Assembly (NCBI GenBank): GCA_002914845.1
Contig: JXTC01000070.1
Location: 109,603 to 173,602, forward strand
Direction of reading: 5' to 3'
DNA: 64,000 nucleotides
Origin: Trema orientale
Lineage: Eukaryota > Streptophyta > Magnoliopsida > Rosales > Cannabaceae
The notes below the pieces were generated by a model. It was not told the DNA's origin. It saw only the letters and a program-made list of their open reading frames with translations, and did not search any database. The translations under genes and the position numbers were made by a program. This document shows, in pieces, positions 1-10,369 of the stretch. Numbering within the stretch: position 1 is the stretch's first letter; each line of letters opens with the position of its first letter.

Positions 1-135
1 GAGAAATTATCTGACTTAAGCATCGGAGAGTCTTTGCAGGTACAAACCCCTGCCTCCTTCGATCGAGCTCGGAGTCAGGAAAAGTCTGAAGTATTGGAGA
101 CACGTGGACAGTTGGCGAGAACCGAGCCAACACTA
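1..135. mobile_element. Fragment resembling an LTR-retrotransposon terminal region
   Basis: This GC-richer stretch contains a run near 15-50 (cttaagcatcggagagtctt, then a gcaggtac motif) that resembles the downstream part of LTRs in some plant Ty3-type elements. The assignment rests on memory of such sequences. No coding region or second LTR is visible, and the element would extend beyond the window start. It is an old fragment that abuts the leader-like sequence of the coiled-coil family. Confidence 0.35.
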
Positions 136-139
136 TCCT

Positions 140-1235
140 ACCTTAAGCTGTTGTGCTAACTTTATAACCTACTCAAACTTTGTAAATTTGTATAGTTTTG
201 TTTATCACCTAGAAAATTAAAATTTCATAACATCATTAAGAAAACAAAATACCGTAAACCAACTCTGTCCCCAATAAACTATGATATTTTTTTTTTTATA
301 AATGTAAGATTGCTCAATCAGTTGGACTGAAAGTCCGACATTCATTATAGAAAGGTAATTTTAATACAAGGAAATAAATAATGGAAACTAAGTAAGTATT
401 TCCCCTAAGGAAGAATGATATTTTTCTGAGATCTCTTTAACTTTTATATACATGCAAAAAATTTATACAAAAAAATAAATAAAGAAACCAAGACTTCGGA
501 GGGGAGTAACCTAGAAATTTTACTTCTTTATTGTTCTAAGAATTCTTAAAAATTTGCCCTTTTAAATAAATAAGAAGAAAAATCGATATAGTAGGATTTT
601 TGAGTTGAGTAGAGAAAATGTAGAGAAACAGACTCAGACAAAAGTAGCTCAAAAATCTAGAGCAGAACTTTATTTCTTTCTCAGTCATTAGGATCACTCT
701 ACCAAGATTTATTGTACCCTTTTCTATTCTATATTTGCATAAAATAAAAATTAACTTTAGTGACTCAATAGTGAAAAAGAAGAAAGTGAAAAATTTAACA
801 AAGTTTTGACCTTTAAGTTTCTTTTGCTACAGTGACAAAGAAGAATAAAAGCCCTGCTTTTGCATTAGGCCAGGAAGTAAAGAAATCGTTTACCTTCAAC
901 AAACAAACAACTCTTAAAACATAAACGAAAAACTAGAATTAAAAAAAAAAATTCTCGAGATAGAGAATGCCTAAGAGAGAGACCTTTTATGTTGAGGCTA
1001 GTTCAGTTGGTACAAGATTTGAAGGATTTGTGTGAGTTTGAGGGGTTTAGAGGTTCAAACTTTAGTAGGAATGGGTGTGTAAGTTTTTTTTTTAATTTTT
1101 ATAATAAGTGATAGTCATTAGTTAAACCCCATTTTTAATTAAAAAAAAAGAGTGAGAAAAAGAGACTTTTTATGTAGAGAACTATGCATGCTAATATCTC
1201 CGACATCAAGAGACTCGTTTGACTTGTTTGATTGA
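140..1235 (-). pseudogene. Orphan 5' leader of a coiled-coil family copy
   Basis: This stretch aligns by eye with the regions upstream of CC1 (about 6424-7300) and CC2 (about 16384-17290). Shared landmarks in order are a ctgttgtgctaac motif, runs around tatcacc.ag.aaa, a ttgagttgagtagaga motif, a ctcagtcatt motif, and a minus-strand splice donor TTGAAG|GTAAACG with the exon edge at 895. In the other copies that donor closes the first non-coding exon. No family coding exon follows toward position 1, where LTR-like sequence begins instead. A SINE (993-1160) has inserted into it. I read it as the leader of a fifth family member whose body was lost or lies outside the window. Similarity is clear; the history is inference. 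Confidence 0.6.
993..1160 (+). mobile_element. tRNA-derived SINE, short type
   Basis: The head reads like a tRNA gene. A box A-like ctagttcagttggta lies near 997-1011 and a box B-like aggttcaaact near 1052-1062, with a 3' tail rich in T then A. It is flanked by a 15-bp target-site duplication, 978-992 (agagaccttttatgt) and 1161-1175, with one mismatch. The duplication and tail support retroposition. It is too diverged and lacks the folding parts to be a functional tRNA gene. It sits inside the orphan leader. Confidence 0.65.
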
Positions 1236-1406
1236 TGTACATAAATTATCTTGTTGACTTTGTGTGAGGGAAACTATTTGGAAGTGTTAAAAAAGTCACG
1301 TGCACTACACAGTAATGCATGCATGATGCATCATACACTTTTTGATAGTCAAGTACTCATGTGCTAAGCAGCAATATTACATGCCCCATAACTAGCAATA
1401 TAACTA

Positions 1407-1589
1407 CTACCAAGGATGATCGAGGTGAGAAGGTGCTTTTAGCTTAAAGCATTCCTTCATTTAGGGAAGGTAATAAAGTCAGGGGTTCAAGCCCCCGTGT
1501 CGTCTTTGGGAGCCCAACCGAATGAGGATAGTTTTGAGACGTGACCCACTATCAAAATCTCATTCTGTCCTTTTTCATTACCCAAAAAA
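1407..1589 (+). mobile_element. tRNA-derived SINE family A, copy 1
   Basis: A box A-like region lies near 1419-1435 and a box B-like ggggttcaagccccc near 1482-1496. A body with gggagcccaaccgaatga follows, and the copy ends in a short A tail. A perfect 17-bp target-site duplication (aactagcaatataacta) flanks it at 1390-1406 and 1590-1606. It shares its body with the copies at 1922 and 5513. Confidence 0.85.
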
Positions 1590-1921
1590 AACTAGCAATA
1601 TAACTAATAATTTAAATGTGTAAAGCCTAGCCGTGATAGGGATGGCAATATAACCCATGGTTACTAATATCCGTGGTTATCCAATCCGAACAGAGAGGTG
1701 GTATTTCATCTTTTTTTTTTTCTTATTGTAATAGTAACTATGATTTTCCCTATTATACGTTGATTAATCTCTGCACCATCCTTGTATCTAAAAGAATGGT
1801 TAATAGAGAGGGTATGATATTCCAATTAGCCACAGGAATGGTGCATCATACACTTTTTGATAGTCATATACTCATGTGCTAAGCAGTAGTATTACATGCC
1901 CTATAACTAGCAATATAACTA

Positions 1922-2104
1922 CTACCAAGGGTGATCAAAGTAAAAATGTACTTTTAGCTTAAAGCATTCCTTCATTTAGGGAGGGTAATATAGTTAGGGG
2001 TTTAAGTCCTCAAGTCGTCCTTGGGAGCCCAACTGAATGAGTATGGCTCTATGATGTGACTTATTACCAAAATCTCATTCCGTCCTTTTTTATTACCCCA
2101 AAAA
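1922..2104 (+). mobile_element. tRNA-derived SINE family A, copy 2
   Basis: This has the same body as the copy at 1407. Its flanking duplication is the same sequence (1905-1921 and 2105-2120, one base deleted in the second). Because the target sequence is identical to that of copy 1, this copy arose by DNA duplication of the whole locus and not by a second insertion. Confidence 0.85.
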
Positions 2105-2152
2105 AACTACAATATAACTAACAATTTATATATCTAAAGCCTAGTCGTGATA

Positions 2153-2672
2153 GGGATGGCAATATAACCCACGATTATGGGTATCTGTGGTTATCCGATC
2201 TGAATAGGAAAGGAAAACCCACTCAAATGGGGAAAATGACTAGGGCGGGGAATAATCACATCGTCAATATACGGGTATAGTACGGGGACGGTATTAGTAT
2301 AATCCATACCTTATCCGCCCCGATATATATTTACATAAAAAGATTATTATACGTATAGATATGTTTTCAATTTTTCCTATTTATATTCATGTATCTTTGG
2401 TAAAATAATGAGTTTAGATAATTATAGATTATATATATTTAAATTTTAGAATTTAAAAATTATTTAGTATATTGTTGTGTTTAAAATTTTGTCAATTATT
2501 AACAAATTTAGTATTCTCATCTTAATATTTTTTTCATATTGTAATCGTTAATCTCCGCACCGTCCCCGAATCTCAAAGAATAGTTAATGGAGCAGATATG
2601 ATATTCCGATTGCCCTTAGGGGACGGGGATGGTAATTGAAAAACCACCACCGATCCGTCTCGTTGCCATTCG
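2153..2672. mobile_element. Non-autonomous DNA element, hAT-like ends
   Basis: The left end agggatggcaat and the right end gttgccattcgt form imperfect inverted termini. The interior has GC-rich patches (ggggacggt, ccgccccg) in an AT-rich body and no coding potential. The agggatggcaa terminus is typical of hAT-derived MITEs in plants. No clean 8-bp target duplication could be assigned, so the class is tentative. A shorter relative of the left half lies near 1637-1830. Confidence 0.45.
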
Positions 2673-4120
2673 TACATGATACTAAATAACACATGTGCTA
2701 CCACCGCGCTAACATACGGGCTGGTAAGGCACTTATTCTCTCGACAAAGAGGTTTTAGCTTCGAGTTGCCATTACTGCGTGGTTGGAGGGAGATTTATGG
2801 GCAATCTATTTTAAGAGAAATCCATTAATCAACGCAGATAGGTCCACCATTCGAGGGAAAAAAATAATACATGTGCTTTTTTGTATTTTCTTTTATTAGT
2901 GTATGATATTAACCACCATAAATATTCTTCAATGATGACAATTCTCGTCTCATTCATGTGTCTACTTTCGAATATACTAAGTACCCTTATGATAGAGTAG
3001 AGTTTAGAATACGTACTATAGTATGGATAAGTTATGGGTATAGAGATACCCACTCTTGTTATGTGACTTTATTCCATGATTTCTATATGTACTAAAAGCA
3101 TTATGCTAGGTATCCCTAAATTTGTATCAAATTTTTAATACCAATACCATTCAACTAGGTAAATATGATTAATCAATTTATGATAAGTTCTAATACATCA
3201 ATTAAATAGTGACAATTCATATACCATGTGTGTTCATTGGCGAAGCTAGTAAGAGGCAAGGGGGGCAAGTGCCCCATGAACTTTTTATTTCTATTTCTTT
3301 TTGGAATCAAACAACCTTAACATAAGAACCTTTTAACCAACTCATATTGCGGATCGTAATTTTTTATCATCAAAGAAAGTTGATTTTTCAGAACATTTCA
3401 ATGTTTATCTAATGAACACTTAACATAGAAAGCTTAATATTATATAGGATATGGAGAAAGTGGATTTAAGTTTTTAATGAGATAGAATCAATACAAATAG
3501 GGTAGTAGTTTTCAAAAATTGCACATGGCGAAGGCTTCTTTCTTCTCAAATTTAAGTTCGAGTTTTTAGCCTTTCAAAGGCTATCACTAATCATTATCAA
3601 TTGAGGCACCTATAAGCTCTAATGTTCAGCACCACAACTAATAGAGGCAAAAGAAGCTTAAATTTTCATATGCAGGTTCCACACTTTAATTAATTAATTG
3701 TCATGTTGAGCACCAAATATGCTCTTAGCATTTTCCTTATCAATAGAGGACTAAATATGGTTAGTCCTTATTCCATTATTGTTCTATTCATACTTTCAAG
3801 GGCCTAAAATCTATGTAGGCGTATTATATGAACATTAGTGTACATATCTACCACCTCGTAGTCCTTTCGTGTAGGCCAAGCCTCTAAATCATGATCAATT
3901 TGTAATTTTACAAGCACCCTATTGGTTCACTAAGTCTCAATTCAACATTTGATGCATAACATGAACTGAGAAAGATCTAAACGCACACATATAGTGTATA
4001 CCGCACAGTCAATAAGGTTTGCTATAGAGTAATACTTGTTCATTTTGATAGATAATATTTACTACTACCACTATGACTACCTGAGGAACAAGCAACCAAG
4101 AAAGTCATAAACTGATCATC
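2673..4120. other. Intergenic, downstream of CC1
   Basis: No gene is supported between 2673 and the CC1 stop. A patch near 3240-3285 (ggcgaagctag...ggggggcaagtgcccc) looks like the edge of an unclassified transposable element. Positions 3785-3965 match the sequence downstream of CC2 and are listed separately. Confidence 0.5.
3785..3965 (-). other. Conserved protein-like segment downstream of CC1
   Basis: On the minus strand part of this reads AWPTRKDYEVVDMYTNVH. The matching place downstream of CC2 reads AWRTPKDWEVVGIYADVH. The surrounding bases also align (tcttagtgaa/tttgtgaaag, aatattgcaaatt versus aaaattacaaatt). Conservation at the amino-acid level in two copies suggests a decayed or alternative 3' coding exon of the family, or an older neighbouring gene carried along. 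No complete reading frame is present here. Confidence 0.4.
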
Positions 4121-4999
4121 TTAATGCATGGAAGATAACAGAGCCTTGGTCCGCTCAATTCCAGCCCTGGCCTTATCACACCGACCCTTGATATCTTCGT
4201 CAATCTTTTTCTTTTCTTCATGTTGATTAAAAACGTTATACCATTCAGCGAAGGCAGTCATCAAAGTCTTGCCACATTTATTACATTCAGCTTGGAGAGA
4301 ATCAATCTCCTTAACTCCTTTCTCTAGTTTCTCCTCAAGCTCCTTCAGTAACTCTCTGGTTTCTGAAATCTGAGTCACAAGTGCAGCACCGTCTGTTTTA
4401 GCTTTAATAAGTGCATTTCTAGTACTGTACGACTTTTCAGCAGCTTCACCCCACCGAGTAAGAGAATTGTTCACCTGGTCTTTCATCAACTGACATCCAT
4501 TGCTTTCAAGCTCTTTGTTTGCTTCTGATAGTTGGCAGTGATACAAAATGTAGTCTTTAACTGCGTCATATAAGCTAGCGAAATCGATGTGGAATGAGCT
4601 CAATGATGCAATAGCAGCATTTGCCAAATCAATCATAAAGTCGACATCCATATTATTCCCAGAAGTGAGAGTCGAAATCAAATCCTTCCTTACAAAATTG
4701 GCTGCTGAGGTATAACTCTGGCGTACCCTGGCAGAAGGATGATTATTTACAAGTGTAGGACTTGCGTAGGGGCAAAGCCTAGTTAGTATGTCGGGCTCGA
4801 TTTTAACCTTTGGACCATTCCTTCCACTCTTGGACAGTGATTTCAAGGCTGCAGTTGGCGTTTTGTTCTCGATTTTTGTTGCAGTAAAATTCTTGCTTTC
4901 TAATGATTGCGTACTATTGAAGTAACTACGTCTCCTGGTTGAACGCACTAGCTGAGGCTCATTTGCTAAAGAGCGCTTTTTCAGTCGATCAGAAACCAT
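4121..4999 (-). CDS. Coiled-coil family protein CC1
   Basis: An uninterrupted frame of 292 aa in one coding exon. The family is not recognised. The N-terminus (about 1-90) is basic and serine-rich with lysine-arginine clusters. Next comes a conserved helical stretch (about 95-160) containing DVDFMIDLANAAIASLSS and YHCQLSEANKEL. From about 165 to the end is a heptad-rich coiled coil with LLKELEEKLEKGVKEIDSLQ, closing with RAGIERTKALLSS. The start is the first ATG after a conserved acceptor-like GGCTAG, placed about 10 nt upstream in all four copies. Two non-coding exons lie upstream (6091-6143 and from 7132). Being soluble and coiled-coil, it may dimerise, possibly with its paralogues; that is inference. 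No catalytic motif is seen. Confidence 0.75.
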   Translation of the reverse strand: MVSDRLKKRSLANEPQLVRSTRRRSYFNSTQSLESKNFTATKIENKTPTAALKSLSKSGRNGPKVKIEPDILTRLCPYASPTLVNNHPSARVRQSYTSAANFVRKDLISTLTSGNNMDVDFMIDLANAAIASLSSFHIDFASLYDAVKDYILYHCQLSEANKELESNGCQLMKDQVNNSLTRWGEAAEKSYSTRNALIKAKTDGAALVTQISETRELLKELEEKLEKGVKEIDSLQAECNKCGKTLMTAFAEWYNVFNQHEEKKKIDEDIKGRCDKARAGIERTKALLSSMH

Positions 5000-5512
5000 T
5001 CCTCCAAGGTCTAGCCACCATAACCATAAGCAGAACCATTATCAATTGATCATAACTAACCAAAAAAAACCAACCCCAGGAAAGAAAAAAAAAAAAAAAA
5101 AAAATGAGAACTAAAAATATGCCAGTATGAGGTTAAAATTACTAAATCAACATGCGTTCAGTTTGGCTAACGTTACGAGGAAAATAAATCGTGAAACTGA
5201 AACCCACCAATGTATCTCTCTAAGGAAAAATGATATCTTCCAGTAAATTTTTGCATATATTTACTTCTTCTACCTAGGTAGCATTCTCCCAAACTTTCTC
5301 ATGAAATAAGAAAATGATTGACGTGCACATTTGCACTAAAGGGTTACAGTAATGGCTTGTTTACTAGTCCAGAATGAAAAGAAAGGGAAAAGAAATGGGT
5401 TTAAAGAAGCATGTAAATGAATCAAAAATTGAGTCATTCTTCCAAAATTTAACTAACTATGTGAAGGATTCCCAAAATAGTGTGCTCCAAATAGATACGT
5501 AAACATATGAAT

Positions 5513-5696
5513 ACTCCCAAGAGGGTGGTCGAAGTGACAAGGCGCTCTACCTTAAAGCTTTCTCTCACTTAGGGAGGGTGAGATCAAGGGTTCAAGCCCC
5601 TACGTCGCTCTTGGGAGCCCAACCGAATGAGAGTAGCTCTAGAAAGTAACCCACTACCGGAATCTCATCCGTCCCTTTTATTATTAAAAAAAAAAA
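5513..5696 (+). mobile_element. tRNA-derived SINE family A, copy 3
   Basis: This has the same body as the copies at 1407 and 1922, with box B-like agggttcaagcccct near 5587-5601, gggagcccaaccgaatga near 5612, and an A tail. The target-site duplication gtaaacatatgaat (5499-5512) matches gtaaacacatgaat (5697-5710) with one mismatch. It lies in the leader intron of CC1 and is missing from the aligned CC2 intron, so it inserted after those copies separated. Confidence 0.85.
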
Positions 5697-6090
5697 GTAA
5701 ACACATGAATGGAAGGAAAAGGGAATCACTTTCCTAATTTTCATTCCCCTTCCAATCCATTATGGATTAGTAAACATGACTTAAATTTTTTTCATTATCA
5801 ATGATCTAAAACTTAGAGTCATCTTATTTTACAGCGAACACAATAAGGTACATGAAAACTAAAGTATGGGAAAGTTAGAAAGCTTGTACTTTGAACTGTA
5901 AAGATACCGTAGGAAAACAGAAAGGGGAAACATAACGAAAAAGAAAACCCCTATAATGCAAATTGTACAAGGACAAATGTTTTTCTTTTCTTTTCTTTTG
6001 CTTTTTATCTTTCACTTTATAAGCTGAAAATTATGTTGACAAACCAAAAAAGTAAGAACGTGCGAGAGAAGGGAGAGAGGAAGTTCTTAC

Positions 6091-7310
6091 ATTGTCCGAA
6101 TTAGCACACAACAGCAAGTATTGAGATGTATGCTGGAGCTCCACTGCAAAAGAGGAGACAATCAGTATCAAACAAAGAGTTTGATTTCTTAATTTATGAA
6201 TGAAAAGTATATCTTATACTCATTTTGAGCCGAAATGTCAACCCGGAAATTGATCGGGCCATAGCCGTTCAGTCCTTTTGTTTTGAAACATATTACTTAT
6301 TCACCTGCAAAGTTTCTTTTTTCTATACATCATAGGTACCCTTATGCAAATAATGTTAAACTACCTCCCTAACTTATCCTTAACAAAATTCATCACTTCA
6401 ACCAACCTGTTCTGTAGTGTTCTAAAACTGTTGTGCTAACCCTACAACCAACTCAAACTTTAGAATTTGGATAGTGTTTTCTTTATCACCAAGAAAATTA
6501 ACAATTTTTAACATCATCAAGGAAAAAAATACAGTAAACTCACATACCATATTCCCAAATGAACTTAACTACATAAAGGTAATTTTCTATAAATCTGAGA
6601 CTGCTCAATCAACTAGACTAAAACCCAACATTAACTACATAAAGGTAATTCCCCTTGGCAAAAAGAACAGGACTTGGGAGGTGGATAAGCTAGAGATTTT
6701 GCATCTTTTTGTTTTAAGCTTTCTTAAAATTTTGCGTGTAAAAAAATAAAGATAAACATGAACTCTGTATACTGGGTTTTTTGAGTTGAGTAGAGACTAA
6801 TGCAAAGAGACATACCTAGACCATAGTAACTTAAAAACCCAGAGTAGAACATATTTTCTCAGTCATTTTGGATCAATCTTCCAAAATTATTAAACCCATT
6901 TTTTGTTTTTATTTTTACAGAAAATAAATATATCAACTTTAGTGATTTTAGCATTAGAAAAAAAAAAAAAAAGAAACTTTAGTGATTTTATAGTGTAATA
7001 TAATATAGAAGAAATCGAAATTGATAACCAGTTTTTACCTTTAAATTTCTTTTCCTAAGGAGACTAAGAAGAAGACAAATTACAAAAGCCCTGATTCTGC
7101 ATCAGCAAGTAAAGTCATCGAAATAATTTACCTTCCTCAACGAAGTCTTTAAATATAAAGTGAGAGAAAGAAAAAGGTACTCATGAGAGAGCGAAGAAAG
7201 AGGAACCTTCTCTTGTTCGCAAGCTAATACCCCCGAATTCAAGCAAAAAAAAGCTAATACCCCCGAAATCTGATGAAAGAGACGTGTGCCATGCGTTATG
7301 TTCTTCATTT
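6091..7310 (-). promoter_or_regulatory. Two-exon non-coding leader of CC1
   Basis: The second leader exon, 6091-6143, is bounded on the minus strand by TTTTGCAG and GTAAGAAC. The first ends at 7132 with GGAAG|GTAAATT and probably begins near 7200-7310, where the family homology fades. The same two exon edges occur upstream of CC2. The intron toward the coding exon (about 5010-6090) carries a SINE absent from CC2. Transcription is inferred from splice-site conservation only. Confidence 0.55.
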
Positions 7311-7316
7311 TTTATT

Positions 7317-7668
7317 GGGATATTATTATTTTTAACCATTATATTTTGTTCAAATTATAACTTATATTTTGGTTATTATTAATATTAATTCTAGATTTAA
7401 AATTTATTATAAATTTATACCCTAATACTAATTTAGAGCAGTTAATTTACCAAAATATTATTTAAAAAATTAAAAATAAATTATATAAAGCCTGATCTAA
7501 GAAAGAGTTTATTAAATCATCTTGGTAAACTAACTACTCTAAATTAGTGTCATAGTATAAATTTGTAACGGATTTTAAATCCAATTGTCAATATTAATAA
7601 TAACCGAAACACAATATATAAATTGAATAAATTGTCAAAATACAAGATATAAAAATGATACTATCCCC
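7317..7668. mobile_element. Fold-back MITE, Mutator-like (copy 1)
   Basis: The two halves are long imperfect inverted repeats of each other. The left half starts gggatattattattttta; the right half ends aaaatgatactatcccc. Both contain the arm motif ctaatttagagcagtt or its complement. A 9-bp direct repeat, ttttttatt, flanks it at 7308-7316 and 7669-7677, the duplication length typical of Mutator-like elements. No coding potential. The transcript could fold into a long hairpin. Confidence 0.7.
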
Positions 7669-7738
7669 TTTTTTATTCCATGTTGTACATAAATTGGGTT
7701 TTTTTTTTGGAAATAAAAATGGGGGTTTGTTAAAAAAT

Positions 7739-8103
7739 GGATAATATCACTTTTGTACTTTGTATTTTGACACTTTATTCAATTTGTACATTGTATTTTC
7801 GTTATTATCAACATTAATCTTTAGATTTAATATTTGTTACAAATTTGTAACACGACAGCTGACACTAATTTAGAGCAGTTCATTTATCAAGATGATTAAA
7901 TAAACTTATTTTTCGAATCAGTTTTTATATAGTTTATTTTCAATTTTATAAGGGATATCTTGGTAAATTAACTGCTTTAAATTAGTGTAGAGTATAAATT
8001 TATAACAGATTTTAAATTTAAAGGTCAATATTGATAATAACCAAAACATGAAGTACAAATTAAATAAAGTGTCAAAATACAAGGTATAAAAATGATATTA
8101 TCC
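7739..8103. mobile_element. Fold-back MITE, same family (copy 2)
   Basis: It begins ggataatatcacttttgtac and ends with the near-complement aaaatgatattatcc. Its arms match those of the copy at 7317, including the ctaatttagagcagtt motif. The copies are only 70 bp apart and in an AT-rich region where no clean 9-bp duplication can be read for this one. Adjacent insertion or local duplication are both possible. Confidence 0.65.
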
Positions 8104-8450
8104 TAATAAATAAATAAACAAATTTACTTTTAGCAAAAAAAAATACAAACTTCAGAGACTTCAGTGGTTGAGAGTCTTTCCACTTCCATTTGGTAACAAA
8201 GGTAGGAAAGAGGATAGGAGTAGTTTAAACATGAGATTATACTCTATCGTCGTACTAACCACCTTGAAGAAGTGCCCCACTACTTCATTTGGTAGATTCG
8301 GTAACATGCTCCATCGTCCAATAAAATAAAAGCCCATCGAAGGTCTCATTGGTCATTTGATTTAAAAAATAAAAATAAAAACTAATATACCTGCTACATG
8401 ACTAAAGATTTGATGGATCATTCCCCAGTGGCTATAATAGATTTCACAGT

Positions 8451-8532
8451 AGAGCTCGTATCTATCCTGACCCTCTATTGATTGATAGGATCGTTAAGGT
8501 GGTACAACGGATGGTTGAATGAATGATCGATC
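8451..8532 (+). repeat. 82-bp direct repeat, left copy
   Basis: It begins agagctcgta and ends gaatgatcgat, and recurs at 9807-9888 at roughly 85 percent identity by eye. The internal tgattgataggat motif is shared. Function unknown. Confidence 0.7.
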
Positions 8533-8995
8533 AGGAGTAGTGCCTAATAAATAAAATAGAAAATATTGTGTTAAACATAATCTTAAACATAAAGAACAAG
8601 AAGAAGAAAGAGAAGAAATTATATTTATGTACTATAATGTTGTTATTCTTTTTCCTTACTTTATATTTGCTTTCAGGTAGTATCTAAATATTTTTTTTCT
8701 TAATCCCTATCGTTTATTTTTTATATCAATACAAGAAACGGAAAAGCACGAGATTATTGATCGTATTGCTAACCGGATGAGAGATTTAGAGAATGGACAC
8801 TAAAGATGGAAAAACGGGTGGGCCAGTCTGTATGCGAATGGGCATATATATCCCAGCCCGGCTTTTTTTTCAGTAGCCCAAAATTTGGGCCCGGATTTAA
8901 ATCGTTTCCAACATCTCTAGGAAAAGTTTGGGTGAATACCACTTTGTTTTCCTCGTTAATTAAATCTACTACCATACCATTTTTTAAAATGAATT

Positions 8996-9104
8996 CTTGA
9001 CGATTTTGATGGATTCTTGACAGATTCTTGACGTCAGTGGTAATCTTGACAGATTCTTGATGGATTCTTGACGGATTCTTGATGAATTCTTGACAGATTC
9101 TTAA
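8996..9104 (+). repeat. Minisatellite, about 12-bp GATTCTTGACG-type unit
   Basis: About nine irregular units built on gattcttgacgg or gattcttgatg follow one another. The array is imperfect, with one interruption near gtcagtggtaa. It lies between the two 82-bp direct repeats. Confidence 0.8.
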
Positions 9105-9806
9105 CTAATTCCCTCTCAAAAATAGTAGAATCTAATAGTGGTGGTAAATTTAGTTAAACATTTGAAGAAAGTAGTAATTATCTACTTAACCCAACATCTA
9201 GCCATTAGGGAATTGCATATATATATTTTTAAGTTTTTTAAATTAAAAAAAACCCTTTCTACACCTTATAAATACCCCACTCCTCACACATTTTTTTTTT
9301 CACACATTCATATCTTGGAGTGCCTCATGTGGAGCGTCTTCGAGATCTTCCTAGATTTCGTCGACGTTTTCGTAATTTCAGAGATTCCCAATCTCATGTC
9401 AGATTTAATATTATCTTCTCGTTAGATCTTATATTTGTTCTTTTTTTTTGACTAATTTTGTTTTTATTTTTTTTATTGTTAATGTGGGTTTAAAAACGTA
9501 ATATCTGATTACATTGTGCATAAATGTCGAACTACACTCCTAGATGGGGTTCTCCAGCCTTTTGGGAGAACAATGTTTCAGAAATAATTGCTCAAGCCCC
9601 AGTAATCTTCTCTTTATATGTTGGTCATGCTTTCCTAAATTTTTAAGTAAATTCTGAGGATCGATTTTATTTTTATGACCTCAGAATAAAAAGAAATGTT
9701 TGATAGAAAACAATGTTTTATCACTATGTCATTGCATACAAATATGATATTTCTAATCATTATTCTATATTTTGAGCTCTTGGGGGCAGAACTGAGGGTT
9801 TAACGC

Positions 9807-9888
9807 AGAGCTCGTATTCGTCCTGACCCTGTTTTGATTGATAGGATTATTAGGTTGGTAAAACCGATGGTTGAATGAATGATCGATT
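9807..9888 (+). repeat. 82-bp direct repeat, right copy
   Basis: This is the partner of 8451-8532 in the same orientation, 1.36 kb downstream. It is followed at once by the short gattctagggctttgatt duplication. Confidence 0.7.
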
Positions 9889-10178
9889 CTAGGGCTTTGA
9901 TTTCATATTTTAAAATAACGTTTAATTTCCTATCATAGAACTGACAAGTAGGATTCTAGGGCTTTGATTCGATTGTAATATAATATCATTCTTTTACAGA
10001 TTTTAAAATAAAATAATCTATAATTTCGCATAAAAGAACTGACAAAGAGGATTATAGAACTGACCAACTTTGATTCAATCCTTAGAGCTAGCTTTAACTT
10101 GCATTTTTTAACCTTCGAATCCTTATCTATTTTACTACTTTTGGTTTAGCCATATTTTCTCTCAAATTTTTGATTAAG

Positions 10179-10369
10179 AATGCTAGGAATACTTTCTTTT
10201 ACACTTTCTTTTATACTCTCTTTTACATTTTCCTAATTTTAATGCTTGACACGTGGATTTTGCTATGATTTATTACATTATTAAAATGTTAAACAACTTA
10301 AACTAGATAGTAGAATCTACGTGTTAAATAATAAGACTGGAAAGTGAAAAAAAGAGTGTATTTAGCATT
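10179..10369. mobile_element. Small MITE-like inverted-repeat element
   Basis: The left end aatgctaggaatactttctt pairs with the right end, whose complement reads aatgctaaatacactctttt. An acgtggatt / aatctacgt pair lies inside. About 190 bp, AT-rich and non-coding. A clean target duplication was not resolved. A similar end (gaatgctaacagcactcttt) occurs near 18774 beside CC3. Confidence 0.5.

Larger units (their letters stand above)
1325..2670. repeat. Local tandem duplication carrying a SINE and a MITE
   Basis: The block starting near 1325 (gcatcatacactttttgata) recurs from 1842. Both copies carry the same SINE at the same point, then a stretch beginning gtgatagggatggcaat (1633 and 2149), then a stretch around ctaaa(g)aatggttaatgg. 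The first unit runs to about 1840. The second, to about 2670, keeps some 300 bp (about 2213-2520) missing from the first. The SINE and MITE were therefore present before duplication, and the first unit later lost internal sequence, or the second retained more. Confidence 0.75.
8104..10178. other. Gene-free interval with repeats
   Basis: No gene is supported here. It holds a pair of 82-bp direct repeats (8451-8532 and 9807-9888), a minisatellite (8996-9104) and a shorter duplication around gattctagggctttgatt (9889 and 9953). The symmetric placement of the 82-bp repeats could mark the ends of a roughly 1.4-kb decayed element, but no supporting termini were found. Confidence 0.5.

Noticed and set aside
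1482-1496. Possible tRNA genes from box B-like motifs (also near 1052, 5587 and 10889).
   Set aside because: No complete cloverleaf can be drawn, and target-site duplications with A tails show these are SINE heads.
9138-9425. A 95-codon plus-strand open stretch beside the minisatellite.
   Set aside because: Low-complexity T-rich DNA gives Phe/Lys-rich sequence with no domain; sits in a repeat-rich interval.
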